NCBI GenBank assembly: GCA_039680225.1
Contig: JBDKTK010000127.1
Span: 1-27,912, forward strand
DNA length: 27,912 bases
Origin: JBDKTK01 sp039680225
Lineage (GTDB): Bacteria > Desulfobacterota > Syntrophia > Syntrophales > UBA4778
Direction of reading: 5' to 3'
Position 1 is the stretch's first letter. The number at the start of each line of letters is the position of its first letter. The translations under genes were made by a program, and so were the position numbers. Positions 7,278 to 14,424 of this stretch are shown in pieces. Under the pieces are notes generated by a model. The model ran no database searches. It was not told the DNA's origin and was given only the letters and a program-made list of their open reading frames with translations.

Positions 7278-8285
7278 TTACAGGTAGACCATCTCGCCCT
7301 TGTTCTTCAGCGATTTGTTGGCGGCCTGCAGCATCTCCACGATGCGCAGCCCCGCATGCCCGTCGTTTATCGGTTTCATGCCGTTCATTATGCAGTCGCG
7401 GAAGCACTCCGCCTCGAGCCGCAGCGCATCGATCTTCTCGACCTTCGGCACCCAGATGTCGCCCGAGCGGTAGCTGACGAGGAGGTCGTACATGCTTTCG
7501 CAATTATTGACTTCCACGCCCTTGTCGTAGATGCGGATCTTCTCGTCGACGTCCAGGTCGTTCCAGACCAGCATTTTCCTGGCGCCGCCGATCAGCGTTG
7601 TCCTGACCTTCACCGGAGAAAGCCAGTTGACGTTGATGTGCGCTATCAGCTTGTTGGGAAAGTACATCGTGATATAAGCGACGTCCTCGAGGCTGTGGTT
7701 GAAATGGGCCTCGCCCGTCGCGATCACCGCGGTCGGCCTTTCCTTGATCAGGTAGTCCATTATGGACAGGTCGTGGGGCGCGAGGTCCCAGACAACATTC
7801 ACGTCGTGCTGGAAGAGCCCCAGGTTGACCCGCGTGGAATCGAAATAATAGAGATCGCCCAGGGCGCCCTCGTCGTTTATAAGCTGCTTGATTTTCCTCA
7901 CCGCCCCCGTGAAGAGGAAGGTGTGGTCGATCATGATCCTCAGGCTTTTTTTCTCGGCGATATCGATGAGGCGTTTCGCCTCGTCCGCCGTATAAGTGAA
8001 AGGCTTCTCGACGAAGACGTGCTTGCCGTTTTCCAGGGCCTGCCTGGCGAGCTCGTAATGCGTGCCGACGGGCGTGATTATCGCCACTGCGTCGATGTTT
8101 GCGGCTGAGGTGATATCCCGGGAGCGCGTTGTCAGGCCGACGCCCGGATAGGCCCGCTGCGCCCTTTTGAGCGCGCCCTCGTCGAGGTCGCAGACGTACT
8201 TGACCTCGACGGATTCCAGGCTGCTGAAGTTGCGGAGGATGTTAGGTCCCCAGTATCCGAACCCGATCACACCTATGCGAATCAT
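7278..8285 (-). CDS. Gfo/Idh/MocA-family sugar-nucleotide oxidoreductase
   Basis: A NAD(P)-dependent oxidoreductase of about 335 residues, the normal length. The Rossmann dinucleotide loop is GVIGFGYWGPN (5-15), followed by VCDLDE at the end of the second strand. VEKPFTYTADEA (92-103) holds the EKP motif with the catalytic lysine, and the later DLAPHDLSIMDYL has the family histidine. Related enzymes in surface-sugar clusters (WlbA, WbpB) oxidise C3 of UDP-GlcNAcA so that a DegT enzyme can aminate it. The gene order here, oxidoreductase then DegT then more distantly a WecB-like epimerase, fits that kind of pathway. The ATG at 8285 is favoured over the one at 8291 because GGAG lies seven bases before it. 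Sixty-five non-coding bases follow before the aminotransferase, with no terminator. Confidence 0.92.
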   Translation of the reverse strand: MIRIGVIGFGYWGPNILRNFSSLESVEVKYVCDLDEGALKRAQRAYPGVGLTTRSRDITSAANIDAVAIITPVGTHYELARQALENGKHVFVEKPFTYTADEAKRLIDIAEKKSLRIMIDHTFLFTGAVRKIKQLINDEGALGDLYYFDSTRVNLGLFQHDVNVVWDLAPHDLSIMDYLIKERPTAVIATGEAHFNHSLEDVAYITMYFPNKLIAHINVNWLSPVKVRTTLIGGARKMLVWNDLDVDEKIRIYDKGVEVNNCESMYDLLVSYRSGDIWVPKVEKIDALRLEAECFRDCIMNGMKPINDGHAGLRIVEMLQAANKSLKNKGEMVYL

Positions 8286-8346
8286 TTGCATTCTCCGGAC
8301 TTAATTATTTTTTCAGCTTTGCGTCAGTTTGTGGAGAGAAAAAGTT

Positions 8347-9468
8347 TTAATAAGCGCCCCTGCACGTAAGCACTGCCCACGGCGTCTTTAACAGGATCTT
8401 GATGTCCAGCCACGGCGACCATTCTCTTATATATTTGAGATCGAGGCGGACCATCTCGTCGAAACTGGTGCGGCTTCTGCCCTTAACCTGCCAGAGGCCC
8501 GTTATGCCCGGTTTTGCCTGCACGCGGGACAGGTGCCATTTCTCATATATCTCGCATTCATACGGAAGAGGGGGCCGGGGACCGATCAGCGACATTTCTC
8601 CCCGCAGCACGTTCACGAGCTGGGGAAGCTCGTCGATGCTCGTCTTCCTCAACAGATGGCCCAGGGGCGTTATTCTGGGGTCCTTCCTGATTTTGTAAAC
8701 GGATTGGGAATTGTTTGCTTCAGCTGCAGCGGGTTTTATGAAGTTACGGATGAATTCCTCGTGTATCCTGTGGTCCCGGTCTATGTACATGGACCGGAAC
8801 TTTAAAAATATGAAGCTTTTCCCCAGATGCCCGACCCGCTCCTGGCGGAAGAGGACCGGCCCCTCCGATGTCAATTTGATCAGCGCTGCCGCCGCGGCAA
8901 AAACCGGCGAGAGCAGCAAGAGCCCGGCCGCGCTGAATGTCAGGTCCAGGAGCCTCTTGAAGCCGGTCGCGCTCCTGCCCCTGTCCCGCAGGTCCGGATA
9001 GAGGGCCGGATCAAAGCGCCCGGCCTTTTCCTCCGGGTAAAGATGGAACGACATCTTGATTGCGCCTGCGTCTTTTTCGCCCACTGTCCTGATTATCTCG
9101 CGCCTGAGTTTTTCCCCCACCTGCCTCGCCGCCTGTCCGCCGCTTATCTCGAGCAGCACGAGGCCGATTATCCTTCCGCTCGAATACCAGCCTTTCACGT
9201 CGATGTCCCTCGTCAGGGAACTGACCGTTTTGGCGAGCTCCCTGAACTTGCCCCGTCCCGCTGTCTCGCCGTATTCGCTCAAGTCGAGCAGGACCAGGAT
9301 GAAGGGTCTTCCCGAACGCTCCGTCCTTTTCCTCTCGAGGCGCAGCATTTCGTTGAAGTACTTTTCCGAATAGATTCCGCAGTCCCTGTCCGTCCAGGCC
9401 GCCGCCGATTCAAAAAACCTTTCGGCCCTCAGCAGGGGATTGAACCTGCTTATGAGTGAATTCAGCAT
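8347..9468 (-). CDS. Polyprenyl-phosphate sugar transferase with degenerate GGDEF-like N-terminal domain
   Basis: A 373-residue protein that should start glycan assembly by moving a sugar-1-phosphate from a UDP-sugar to undecaprenyl phosphate at the inner membrane. The C-terminal half is a complete bacterial sugar transferase (PF02397 type). It has a membrane segment at about 175-198, then FRQERVG, KFRSM (223-227), DELPQ (279-283), GPRP (296-299) and PGITGLWQV (320-328). The N-terminal 165 residues are unusual. They look like a GGDEF-type nucleotide cyclase fold (FILVLLDLSEYG, then a helix and SSGRIIGLVLLE where the GGDEF loop should be) with the catalytic motif lost, in place of the usual four membrane segments and CoA-binding-like domain. 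ATG 9468 has AAAGGG upstream at good spacing, whereas ATG 9474 is too close to it. Confidence 0.9.
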   Translation of the reverse strand: MLNSLISRFNPLLRAERFFESAAAWTDRDCGIYSEKYFNEMLRLERKRTERSGRPFILVLLDLSEYGETAGRGKFRELAKTVSSLTRDIDVKGWYSSGRIIGLVLLEISGGQAARQVGEKLRREIIRTVGEKDAGAIKMSFHLYPEEKAGRFDPALYPDLRDRGRSATGFKRLLDLTFSAAGLLLLSPVFAAAAALIKLTSEGPVLFRQERVGHLGKSFIFLKFRSMYIDRDHRIHEEFIRNFIKPAAAEANNSQSVYKIRKDPRITPLGHLLRKTSIDELPQLVNVLRGEMSLIGPRPPLPYECEIYEKWHLSRVQAKPGITGLWQVKGRSRTSFDEMVRLDLKYIREWSPWLDIKILLKTPWAVLTCRGAY

Positions 9469-9479
9469 CGACATGCCCT

Positions 9480-10208
9480 TTACAACCGCTTGTAAATGGC
9501 TGCGGGGATGTGGAAGCGGCGCTTGTTGAAAATGGTGCCGAGCACGTTGGCCCCGCTGTCCCGCAGCTTGTCCCGGACGCTCTCCGCGGCCGGCAGCCTG
9601 GTCTTGTCGGCTTCGAGGACGATGATCACGCCGTCGACATGCTTGGAAACGGCAAGGGCGTCGGCGCACGACGTGAGCGGCGCCGTATCGAACAGGATCA
9701 GGTCGAAGCGCTCCTTGAGCCTGTCCCAGAATTCCCGGAAATTGTGCAGGCTGAAGATCTTGCCTCCCGGATAATCGCCGGAGCACATCAGGCTCAGGAA
9801 CAGGTTTGACGTGCCTACCTGCTGCAGCGCCCTGTCCGGCGGGGCGCCTTCCAGGAGGACGCTCCGCCAGTCGCAGTCGGCCCGGAGGTGGAAGAAGCCG
9901 TACTGCGACTGGTCCTGGCGGTCGGCGTCGATCAACAGGACGTTCCTGCCCATTTTCATGGCGGAGGTGCGGGCAAATTCCCGGCACACGGTGGAGGCCC
10001 CCTCGCCGCCGCAAACCCCGATGAACTGGATGATCTTGCGGTTCCTCGGCAGGAGCAGGTCCAGCGTCTGGTGAAGGGCGAGAATCTCGTTTTCGAGGTG
10101 CAGCGCGGGAAGGCTCGAAAGATATTCTTCAGGCCCTGAAGAAAAATCCTGCCTCACTCCCTTCAAGTCTCTTTCGGCCTGTTCGAGCGCCTCGAATTTC
10201 TTGCTCAT
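9480..10208 (-). CDS. CpsD/CapB-like P-loop ATPase with altered Walker A
   Basis: A 242-residue cytoplasmic protein of the CpsD/Wzc-kinase fold, expected to partner the chain-length protein encoded upstream. The Walker A' segment LLIDADRQDQ (91-100) and Walker B ILFDTAPL (171-178) are intact. The Walker A loop reads GVCGGEGAST (64-73), so the usual lysine of GEGKST is alanine (A71). The C-terminus ends NKRRFHIPAAIYKRL and has one tyrosine instead of the tyrosine cluster of BY-kinases. Autokinase activity is therefore doubtful, and the protein may act as a structural or nucleotide-sensing partner. The start directly follows the TAA of the ATPase gene (TAAATG), with AGGAGAGG upstream. Some EPS-locus relatives may carry the same GEGAST variant, so this could be a subfamily trait and not decay. 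Confidence 0.88.
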   Translation of the reverse strand: MSKKFEALEQAERDLKGVRQDFSSGPEEYLSSLPALHLENEILALHQTLDLLLPRNRKIIQFIGVCGGEGASTVCREFARTSAMKMGRNVLLIDADRQDQSQYGFFHLRADCDWRSVLLEGAPPDRALQQVGTSNLFLSLMCSGDYPGGKIFSLHNFREFWDRLKERFDLILFDTAPLTSCADALAVSKHVDGVIIVLEADKTRLPAAESVRDKLRDSGANVLGTIFNKRRFHIPAAIYKRL

Positions 10209-11528
10209 TTACCTCTCCTTTTCATTTTTGGTCTTGTCGATATAGGGAAGGACCAGATCGAAGCCGGTGAAAATCATGTTGGAATTTTTTATCCAGGGAT
10301 TGCTGTCGCGCACCAGCGTTATCATCCGGTCGTCAACATAACCGTATTGCTCCCTGATAAGGCTGCTCAGGGTGTCGCCTTTTTTTATGGTCCGGACGTA
10401 ATCCGCTTTTTGCGAGGCTTTCCGGGAGGCGGCTTCGCTGCTTTTCTGCGGGACGGGTTCCGGCCCCGCCTTTGCCGGGTCCGCCCCCGCCCCGTCTATC
10501 ATAGACGCTTTCGCCGGGGCCTGGATCGGCTGCCGGATATAGCCCGCGCGGGCCGCTTCCGGCGCGGCGACTTCCGCGGGTTTCAGGAGAACAGGGGGGC
10601 CGGGAGTGTAATTGACGAAAGCCATCCTGTCGGCGTCCCTGCCGTACATCCAGAAGACTGCGGCAATAAGCGCCGCCGCGAAAGCGGGCGCGTACTTCCA
10701 TTTTAAGGGGGACGTCAATTTCCTGCGGTCGAAATCCCGGATTATCTCGCCGACTATTTTGGCGGATACCGGCTTTTTCTGGTACCCGTAGGCCGTGACC
10801 AGGGCGTTGTCGCACAGGATATTGATCGTGCGCGGTATGCCGCCGGCCCTCACGGATATTTTATTGATGGCGTCCTCGGTAAAGACAGCTCCGCCGCCCT
10901 GCTGCGCCCTTGTCACGCGGTGTTTTATATAGGCGGCGCTCTCTTTCCGAGTCAGGGGCAGGATGGTCGAGCGCATCGCGATGCGCTGGTTGATCTGCCT
11001 GAGGGCCTCGGTCTTGAGCATCTCGTCGAATTCGGGCTGGCCGATGAAGACGATCTGGATCAGCTTGTCCCTGGCCGTTTCCAGGTTCGAGAGCATCCGC
11101 AGGTTTTCCAGGGTCGGTATGGGGATGTTCTGCGCCTCGTCGATGGCGAGCACGATATTGCGCCCCTCGCGGTATTCCGCGATCAGGACATCGTGCAGCC
11201 GGTTGACCATTTCCACCGTGTCGTCGGAAACCGGCGCTATGTCCAGCTCCTGGAAGATCGTCTTCAGCAGGCTTTTGAATGAAACGTTGGGATTGAATAT
11301 GTAAATCGTCCGTATCTGGCGCTTGTTGATCCGCTCGAGATAAGAGCGGAAAATAGTCGTTTTGCCCAGGCCCACTCCCCCGATGATTGCGATGAAGCCC
11401 TTGCGTTTTTCTATGCCGTAAATTATCGAGGCCAGCGCCTCCCTGTGGCTGGCGCTCAGGAAGAGGAATTCGGGATCGGGCGTTATCTGGAACGGCTCTT
11501 TTTTGAGGCCGAAAAAATTAAGGTACAT
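10209..11528 (-). CDS. ExeA/GspA-like AAA ATPase with membrane anchor and LysM domain
   Basis: A 439-residue protein typical of EPS and exosortase loci (secretion-ATPase-like subfamily). It begins MYLNFFGLKKEPFQITPDP, the family signature. Walker A is GGVGLGKT (50-57), Walker B NIVLAIDEAQN (124-134) and sensor strand QIVFIGQPE (158-166). The ATPase domain ends near residue 265. A single membrane segment lies at about 278-295, followed by a Pro/Ala-rich linker (about 305-375) and a LysM-like domain (about 378-428, VRTIKKGDTLSSLIREQYG). The ATPase part is thus cytoplasmic and the LysM part periplasmic, where it could contact peptidoglycan and position the export machine. Three bases separate it from the chain-length gene upstream. 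Confidence 0.9.
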   Translation of the reverse strand: MYLNFFGLKKEPFQITPDPEFLFLSASHREALASIIYGIEKRKGFIAIIGGVGLGKTTIFRSYLERINKRQIRTIYIFNPNVSFKSLLKTIFQELDIAPVSDDTVEMVNRLHDVLIAEYREGRNIVLAIDEAQNIPIPTLENLRMLSNLETARDKLIQIVFIGQPEFDEMLKTEALRQINQRIAMRSTILPLTRKESAAYIKHRVTRAQQGGGAVFTEDAINKISVRAGGIPRTINILCDNALVTAYGYQKKPVSAKIVGEIIRDFDRRKLTSPLKWKYAPAFAAALIAAVFWMYGRDADRMAFVNYTPGPPVLLKPAEVAAPEAARAGYIRQPIQAPAKASMIDGAGADPAKAGPEPVPQKSSEAASRKASQKADYVRTIKKGDTLSSLIREQYGYVDDRMITLVRDSNPWIKNSNMIFTGFDLVLPYIDKTKNEKER

Positions 11529-11531
11529 CGG

Positions 11532-12908
11532 CTATTCCTTGTAAGGAAGGGTCAGCAGCACCGGCAGGCCGAGCCTGCGCCGCGCGATTTCCGGCGAGGA
11601 AGCCCCCTGGGCCGAATATTCGGAAACGAAGGCCAGTCCGAAGCCGGCGACAGCGCCGAAAAGCATGCCGAGCATGATGTTCTTGCCGACATCGGGCCTC
11701 ACCGGTTTCGACGGAACCGTCGCGGTCTGCAGCACGCTGATGTTGGCCATTTTTTTTGCGTCCATTTCGTCCGATATCCGGGCCTCTTCCAGCTTTCTCA
11801 TGGATGTCTGGTAATTGGTTTCGTTCATGGCGAAATCGCGCTTCAGATTCTGCCATTCCCTTTCGCGCAGATTGATATCCCTGATCGCCGCGTCCAGCGC
11901 CGTTATCTGGGTGGCAATATTCGCAATCTTTGCTTCCTGTGACTTGATGGCCGCTCTGGTGCGGCTCTTTTCCAGATTATCCCCGAACTTCTCCTGCTCG
12001 GTGATGAAGTCCTTCACCACCTTGACCTCCTGCCTGATCCCCGCGACGATCTGGGTGTCTTCATTATACTTCCGGAGGATTTCCTCTTCCTTAAGCTGGA
12101 GCTCGAGCAGCCGGGCTTTGGCGGCGTCAATGCTCGCCTGCTGTTCGGGGGAGCGGCCCATCCCGGCCGGCCCGGACCCGCTCAGCTGAATTTGCTTTAT
12201 CTCGTTTTGCGCCATCAGCATGGACGTATCGAGATCTGTGCGCTGTCTCAGCAGGGTGGCCCGTTGTTCCTCAAGGGCGAAGATGCGGTTTTTCTGCTTG
12301 TAATCCTCGATTTGCTGTTCGGATTCGCGCAAGCGCTTTTCGTGGAAGGCAACCTGCTGTTCAAGGAACGCCGTGACCGGGCCGCGGAACACCTTCAGGT
12401 GCTGGTCCCGGAAATAATCAATGAGAAGGTTGACAGACTGCGCGGCGATCTTCGGGTCGCTGTGGCTGAAGATGACGCTGATGACGTCGGCTCGCGGCTT
12501 CTGCTCAACTTTGAGGTCCTTCTCGAATTGCGAAACAGCGGACTCCATGGGCGTCCCGCCCAGCAGCGATGCCGACAGGAAATGCCCATACATTTTTTCC
12601 GGGCCGATTGCCGTGACCACCCTGGAAATGAGGTCGCGGCTGGTCATGATCTGGATCTCCGAACTGACTGCCCCGTCCGGGGTAAAGAAGATTGAGGGGC
12701 GCAAATCGCCGGTTTCGGCCCGGTAGATATGCTCCCGCCCGACCTTGATCAGGACATTCGACTTTGCCTCGTAAGTCGGGGGGAGCAGCAGGGTAACTAT
12801 TGCCGTGATTGAACTCACGGCGAGGAATATGAAAATAATTTTTTTCTTATGCTTGAAAATAATTCCAAATAAGTCTCTGAGACCTGCCGATTGCTTGTAG
12901 CTTTGCAT
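11532..12908 (-). CDS. Wzz/GNVR chain-length determinant (polysaccharide co-polymerase)
   Basis: A 458-residue inner-membrane protein that would control EPS chain length and link the polymerase to the export channel. The topology is classical: a cytoplasmic basic N-terminus, TM1 at about 23-43, a Wzz domain (about 45-165), a long coiled-coil periplasmic region (about 180-375), a proline-rich PSKPVRP (399-405) and TM2 at about 410-428. The C-terminus ends in ARRRLGLPVLLTLP, the kind of tail that meets a CpsD/Wzc partner. No kinase domain is fused; the separate CpsD-like gene at 9480-10208 fills that place. The ATG has GAGGTG five to six bases upstream, and 14 bases separate it from the export-lipoprotein gene. 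Confidence 0.93.
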   Translation of the reverse strand: MQSYKQSAGLRDLFGIIFKHKKKIIFIFLAVSSITAIVTLLLPPTYEAKSNVLIKVGREHIYRAETGDLRPSIFFTPDGAVSSEIQIMTSRDLISRVVTAIGPEKMYGHFLSASLLGGTPMESAVSQFEKDLKVEQKPRADVISVIFSHSDPKIAAQSVNLLIDYFRDQHLKVFRGPVTAFLEQQVAFHEKRLRESEQQIEDYKQKNRIFALEEQRATLLRQRTDLDTSMLMAQNEIKQIQLSGSGPAGMGRSPEQQASIDAAKARLLELQLKEEEILRKYNEDTQIVAGIRQEVKVVKDFITEQEKFGDNLEKSRTRAAIKSQEAKIANIATQITALDAAIRDINLREREWQNLKRDFAMNETNYQTSMRKLEEARISDEMDAKKMANISVLQTATVPSKPVRPDVGKNIMLGMLFGAVAGFGLAFVSEYSAQGASSPEIARRRLGLPVLLTLPYKE

Positions 12909-12922
12909 TTAACACCTCGTTT

Positions 12923-13612
12923 TTAAATTGTCCAACCAAACCCGAACGGAACAGGTATAAGCCTCCGAATGTACTGGTCCACCCAAAGATCGACATTGGC
13001 TATAGGCGATCTGGGCACATAAACGATATCGAACGGCAGGACGTAAATGTCCTGCCCGAGGTCCGTGCCGTTTATGGCATTTTCAAGATTGACCGTCATC
13101 ACCTGCGGTTTTTTCGCCGCAGTGCGGCGGATTACCAGGACCTCGTTGACGCGCGCCGTTTCTCTCATTCCGCCCGCTTCGGCGATTGCCTGCATCACAG
13201 TAAGAGGGCCGGTAAGCGTGACAAGCCCGGGAGTGCCGACCTCGCCGTCGACAAACATTCTCTGCGAACCGAAACTGCGGACTATTACCGTGACCTGCGG
13301 GTTGCGCAGCTCGCCGCGGTAGCGCTCCCGCAACTGGCCGGCGAGATCATTGGGGGTGATGCCCGCCGCCATCACTTCAGGCGCAAGCTGCAGGGACACC
13401 CGCCCGTCGGGACGGACCGTCACCGAGTCGTTGAGCTCGGGGTTGTAATAAAATTTTACGTCGAGGACGTCGCCGATCTGGATCCTGTATTCGTCCGTGG
13501 AATAAGGCTTCTGATCACGGCTGATAGGGGCGGGGTACTTTACCACGGGGGCGCAGGAGATAAAAAAAATGAAAATGGAAATCGTCAAGACGGCATTTTT
13601 GAGGCGTTCCAT
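12923..13612 (-). CDS. Wza-like polysaccharide export lipoprotein
   Basis: A 229-residue outer-membrane export protein, at the short end for the Wza/KpsD family. Residues 1-20 form a lipoprotein signal: a basic start, a hydrophobic stretch, then a lipobox-like FISC with acylated C20. The poly_export domain starts at YRIQIGDVLDVKFYYNPELN (about 42-61) and includes VRPDGRVSLQLAPEVMAAG. It is followed by one SLBB-like domain (about 115-165, FVDGEVGTPGLVTL and QAIAEAGG) and ends in aromatic and hydrophobic residues (FGFGWTI). It would form the outer-membrane exit for the polymer. This is the first gene of the EPS operon. AAGGAG lies seven bases before the ATG, and a 330-bp non-coding region precedes it. 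Confidence 0.94.
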   Translation of the reverse strand: MERLKNAVLTISIFIFFISCAPVVKYPAPISRDQKPYSTDEYRIQIGDVLDVKFYYNPELNDSVTVRPDGRVSLQLAPEVMAAGITPNDLAGQLRERYRGELRNPQVTVIVRSFGSQRMFVDGEVGTPGLVTLTGPLTVMQAIAEAGGMRETARVNEVLVIRRTAAKKPQVMTVNLENAINGTDLGQDIYVLPFDIVYVPRSPIANVDLWVDQYIRRLIPVPFGFGWTI

Positions 13613-13942
13613 AACATTCTCCTTTGCGGACCTTTGAACTTTCGACAGTTTGTTTTTTCATTATCGGGCATTACTGAAAATTCCGGATGGGCCGGGAAAA
13701 TTTGGCGAGGACAATCCCTGCCGTTGCTATTAGACGTGCGGGAATTCCCCCTTGCATCTTGCGCCTATTCCCTACTTTCTGCGGTATGTACTCTATAATT
13801 AAGAGGGTATGTTCCGCTATACAGGCGCTCCTGATTTAGGTTTTCGGAATCACTGAAATTGCGCTAAGTCAAATCAGTAAATGGTTTGTCCAGAATCCGC
13901 ACCGCCCCGCGTTTGCGTCCTGACCCGGTTTGCGTTTTTTTA
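13613..13942 (-). promoter_or_regulatory. Intergenic region presumed to hold the EPS operon promoter
   Basis: This 330-bp gap has no credible open frame and is more AT-rich than the genes. It lies immediately upstream of the first EPS gene, so the operon's control signals are probably here. I looked on the minus strand for sigma-70 and sigma-54 elements. A TTGACT sequence (13867-13872) has no acceptable -10 at 17 bp, and no GG-N10-GC pair was found. An AT-rich block (13795-13865), the palindromes GGGAATTCCC (13740-13749) and CAGG-N4-CCTG (13822-13833), and a direct repeat (13911-13935) are visible. The role is inferred from position only. Confidence 0.4.
13911..13935. repeat. Short direct repeat of ACGCAAAC, 17-bp period
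   Basis: Two identical octamers, GTTTGCGT on the plus strand (ACGCAAAC on the minus strand), begin at 13911 and 13928. They lie just after the stop of the small conserved gene and about 300 bp before the first EPS gene. The spacing is near 1.6 helical turns. They could be a tandem activator site or a chance repeat. The sequence resembles pieces of the c-di-GMP (GEMM) riboswitch core, but the surrounding stems do not form. Confidence 0.35.
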
Positions 13943-14251
13943 CTAGTGCCTCTTCCTTTTCGGAGATTCCTCCCTGCTGATAATTTTATTGAAGCGGCTG
14001 GTTTCTCCCTTTGCTGTCTTTTCTTCGTACAAAAGAGCGAGTTTACGCTTTTCGAATTCCTCGAAGAACTGGTCCCACGATATTTCCTCCAGGGAGCCCT
14101 CGCCGCTGTAACCCGGGAAGTCGAGCCTGATCATCCCGATGTCTTCCTTCGCCCCGGTGCCTTTCACTTTTGCCGGGCGGCCCTGGCGCTCTTCCGCCCA
14201 CTTGCGGATCTTTCCATGATCCGTGGTAACTCCGCTGACCCTTTCGCTCAT
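13943..14251 (-). CDS. Small conserved protein of unknown function
   Basis: A 102-residue, charged, soluble protein. It has a TTDHGKIRKWAEERQGRPAKVKG-type start (residues about 9-31) and a middle IRLDFPGYSGEGSLEEISWDQFFEEF. I recognise this arrangement from widespread small bacterial proteins of unknown function, often poorly annotated. There is no signal peptide or membrane segment. The ATG at 14251 is chosen because AGAGG lies eight to nine bases upstream; a GTG at 14260 lies too close to that site. It is a monocistronic-looking unit between the two glycan operons, on the same strand. Nothing in it suggests a role in sugar chemistry, so it may simply separate two independently acquired modules. 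Confidence 0.8.
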   Translation of the reverse strand: MSERVSGVTTDHGKIRKWAEERQGRPAKVKGTGAKEDIGMIRLDFPGYSGEGSLEEISWDQFFEEFEKRKLALLYEEKTAKGETSRFNKIISREESPKRKRH

Positions 14252-14379
14252 GAGCAACACCTCTTTATTTGGGAATGTATAGTTTTTTGCATTTCCGGCT
14301 ATGTAATTCCATACAGGAATTTCTGATTTACTTTCCTGAATGTCCTGAATTGATTGTAAGTTTAGGGATGAGGCATGAA
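14252..14379 (-). promoter_or_regulatory. Non-coding region upstream of the small conserved gene
   Basis: This AT-rich stretch contains a possible minus-strand -10 (TATACA, 14276-14281) about 25 bases before the start codon, but no good -35 at normal spacing. AGAGG just before the ATG is the ribosome-binding site. No terminator for the PRTase-fusion gene upstream is evident. Only weakly supported as a promoter. Confidence 0.25.
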
Positions 14380-14424
14380 GATTTCAGATTTGAGATTTGA
14401 AATTTCAGATAAAGAAATTCAGAT
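14380..14424. repeat. AT-rich dispersed repeat (ATTTCAGATTTGAGATTT family), copy 1
   Basis: A run of near-repeated units built from TTTCAGATTT, TGAGATTTGA and AAATTTCAGA. The 18-mer ATTTCAGATTTGAGATTT (14381-14398) is identical to 24136-24153. The array reaches the stop codon of the phosphoribosyltransferase-fusion gene, where TGA (14419-14421) sits in a TCTGAATTTC unit. It may be part of a mobile or REP-like family. No coding potential is seen. Confidence 0.65.

Noticed and set aside
13855..13942. GEMM (c-di-GMP-I) riboswitch upstream of the EPS operon, suggested by CGCAAACC and GGACGCAAA on the minus strand
   Set aside because: The P1b stem would be only two base pairs, the second helix does not form, and the element would need to end far from the first gene. 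The two pieces are explained as a direct repeat.
13613..13942. Sigma-54 or sigma-70 promoter for the EPS operon
   Set aside because: No GG-N10-GC spacing was found, and TTGACT at 13867-13872 has no usable -10 at 16-18 bp. The position is likely regulatory, but no element could be named.
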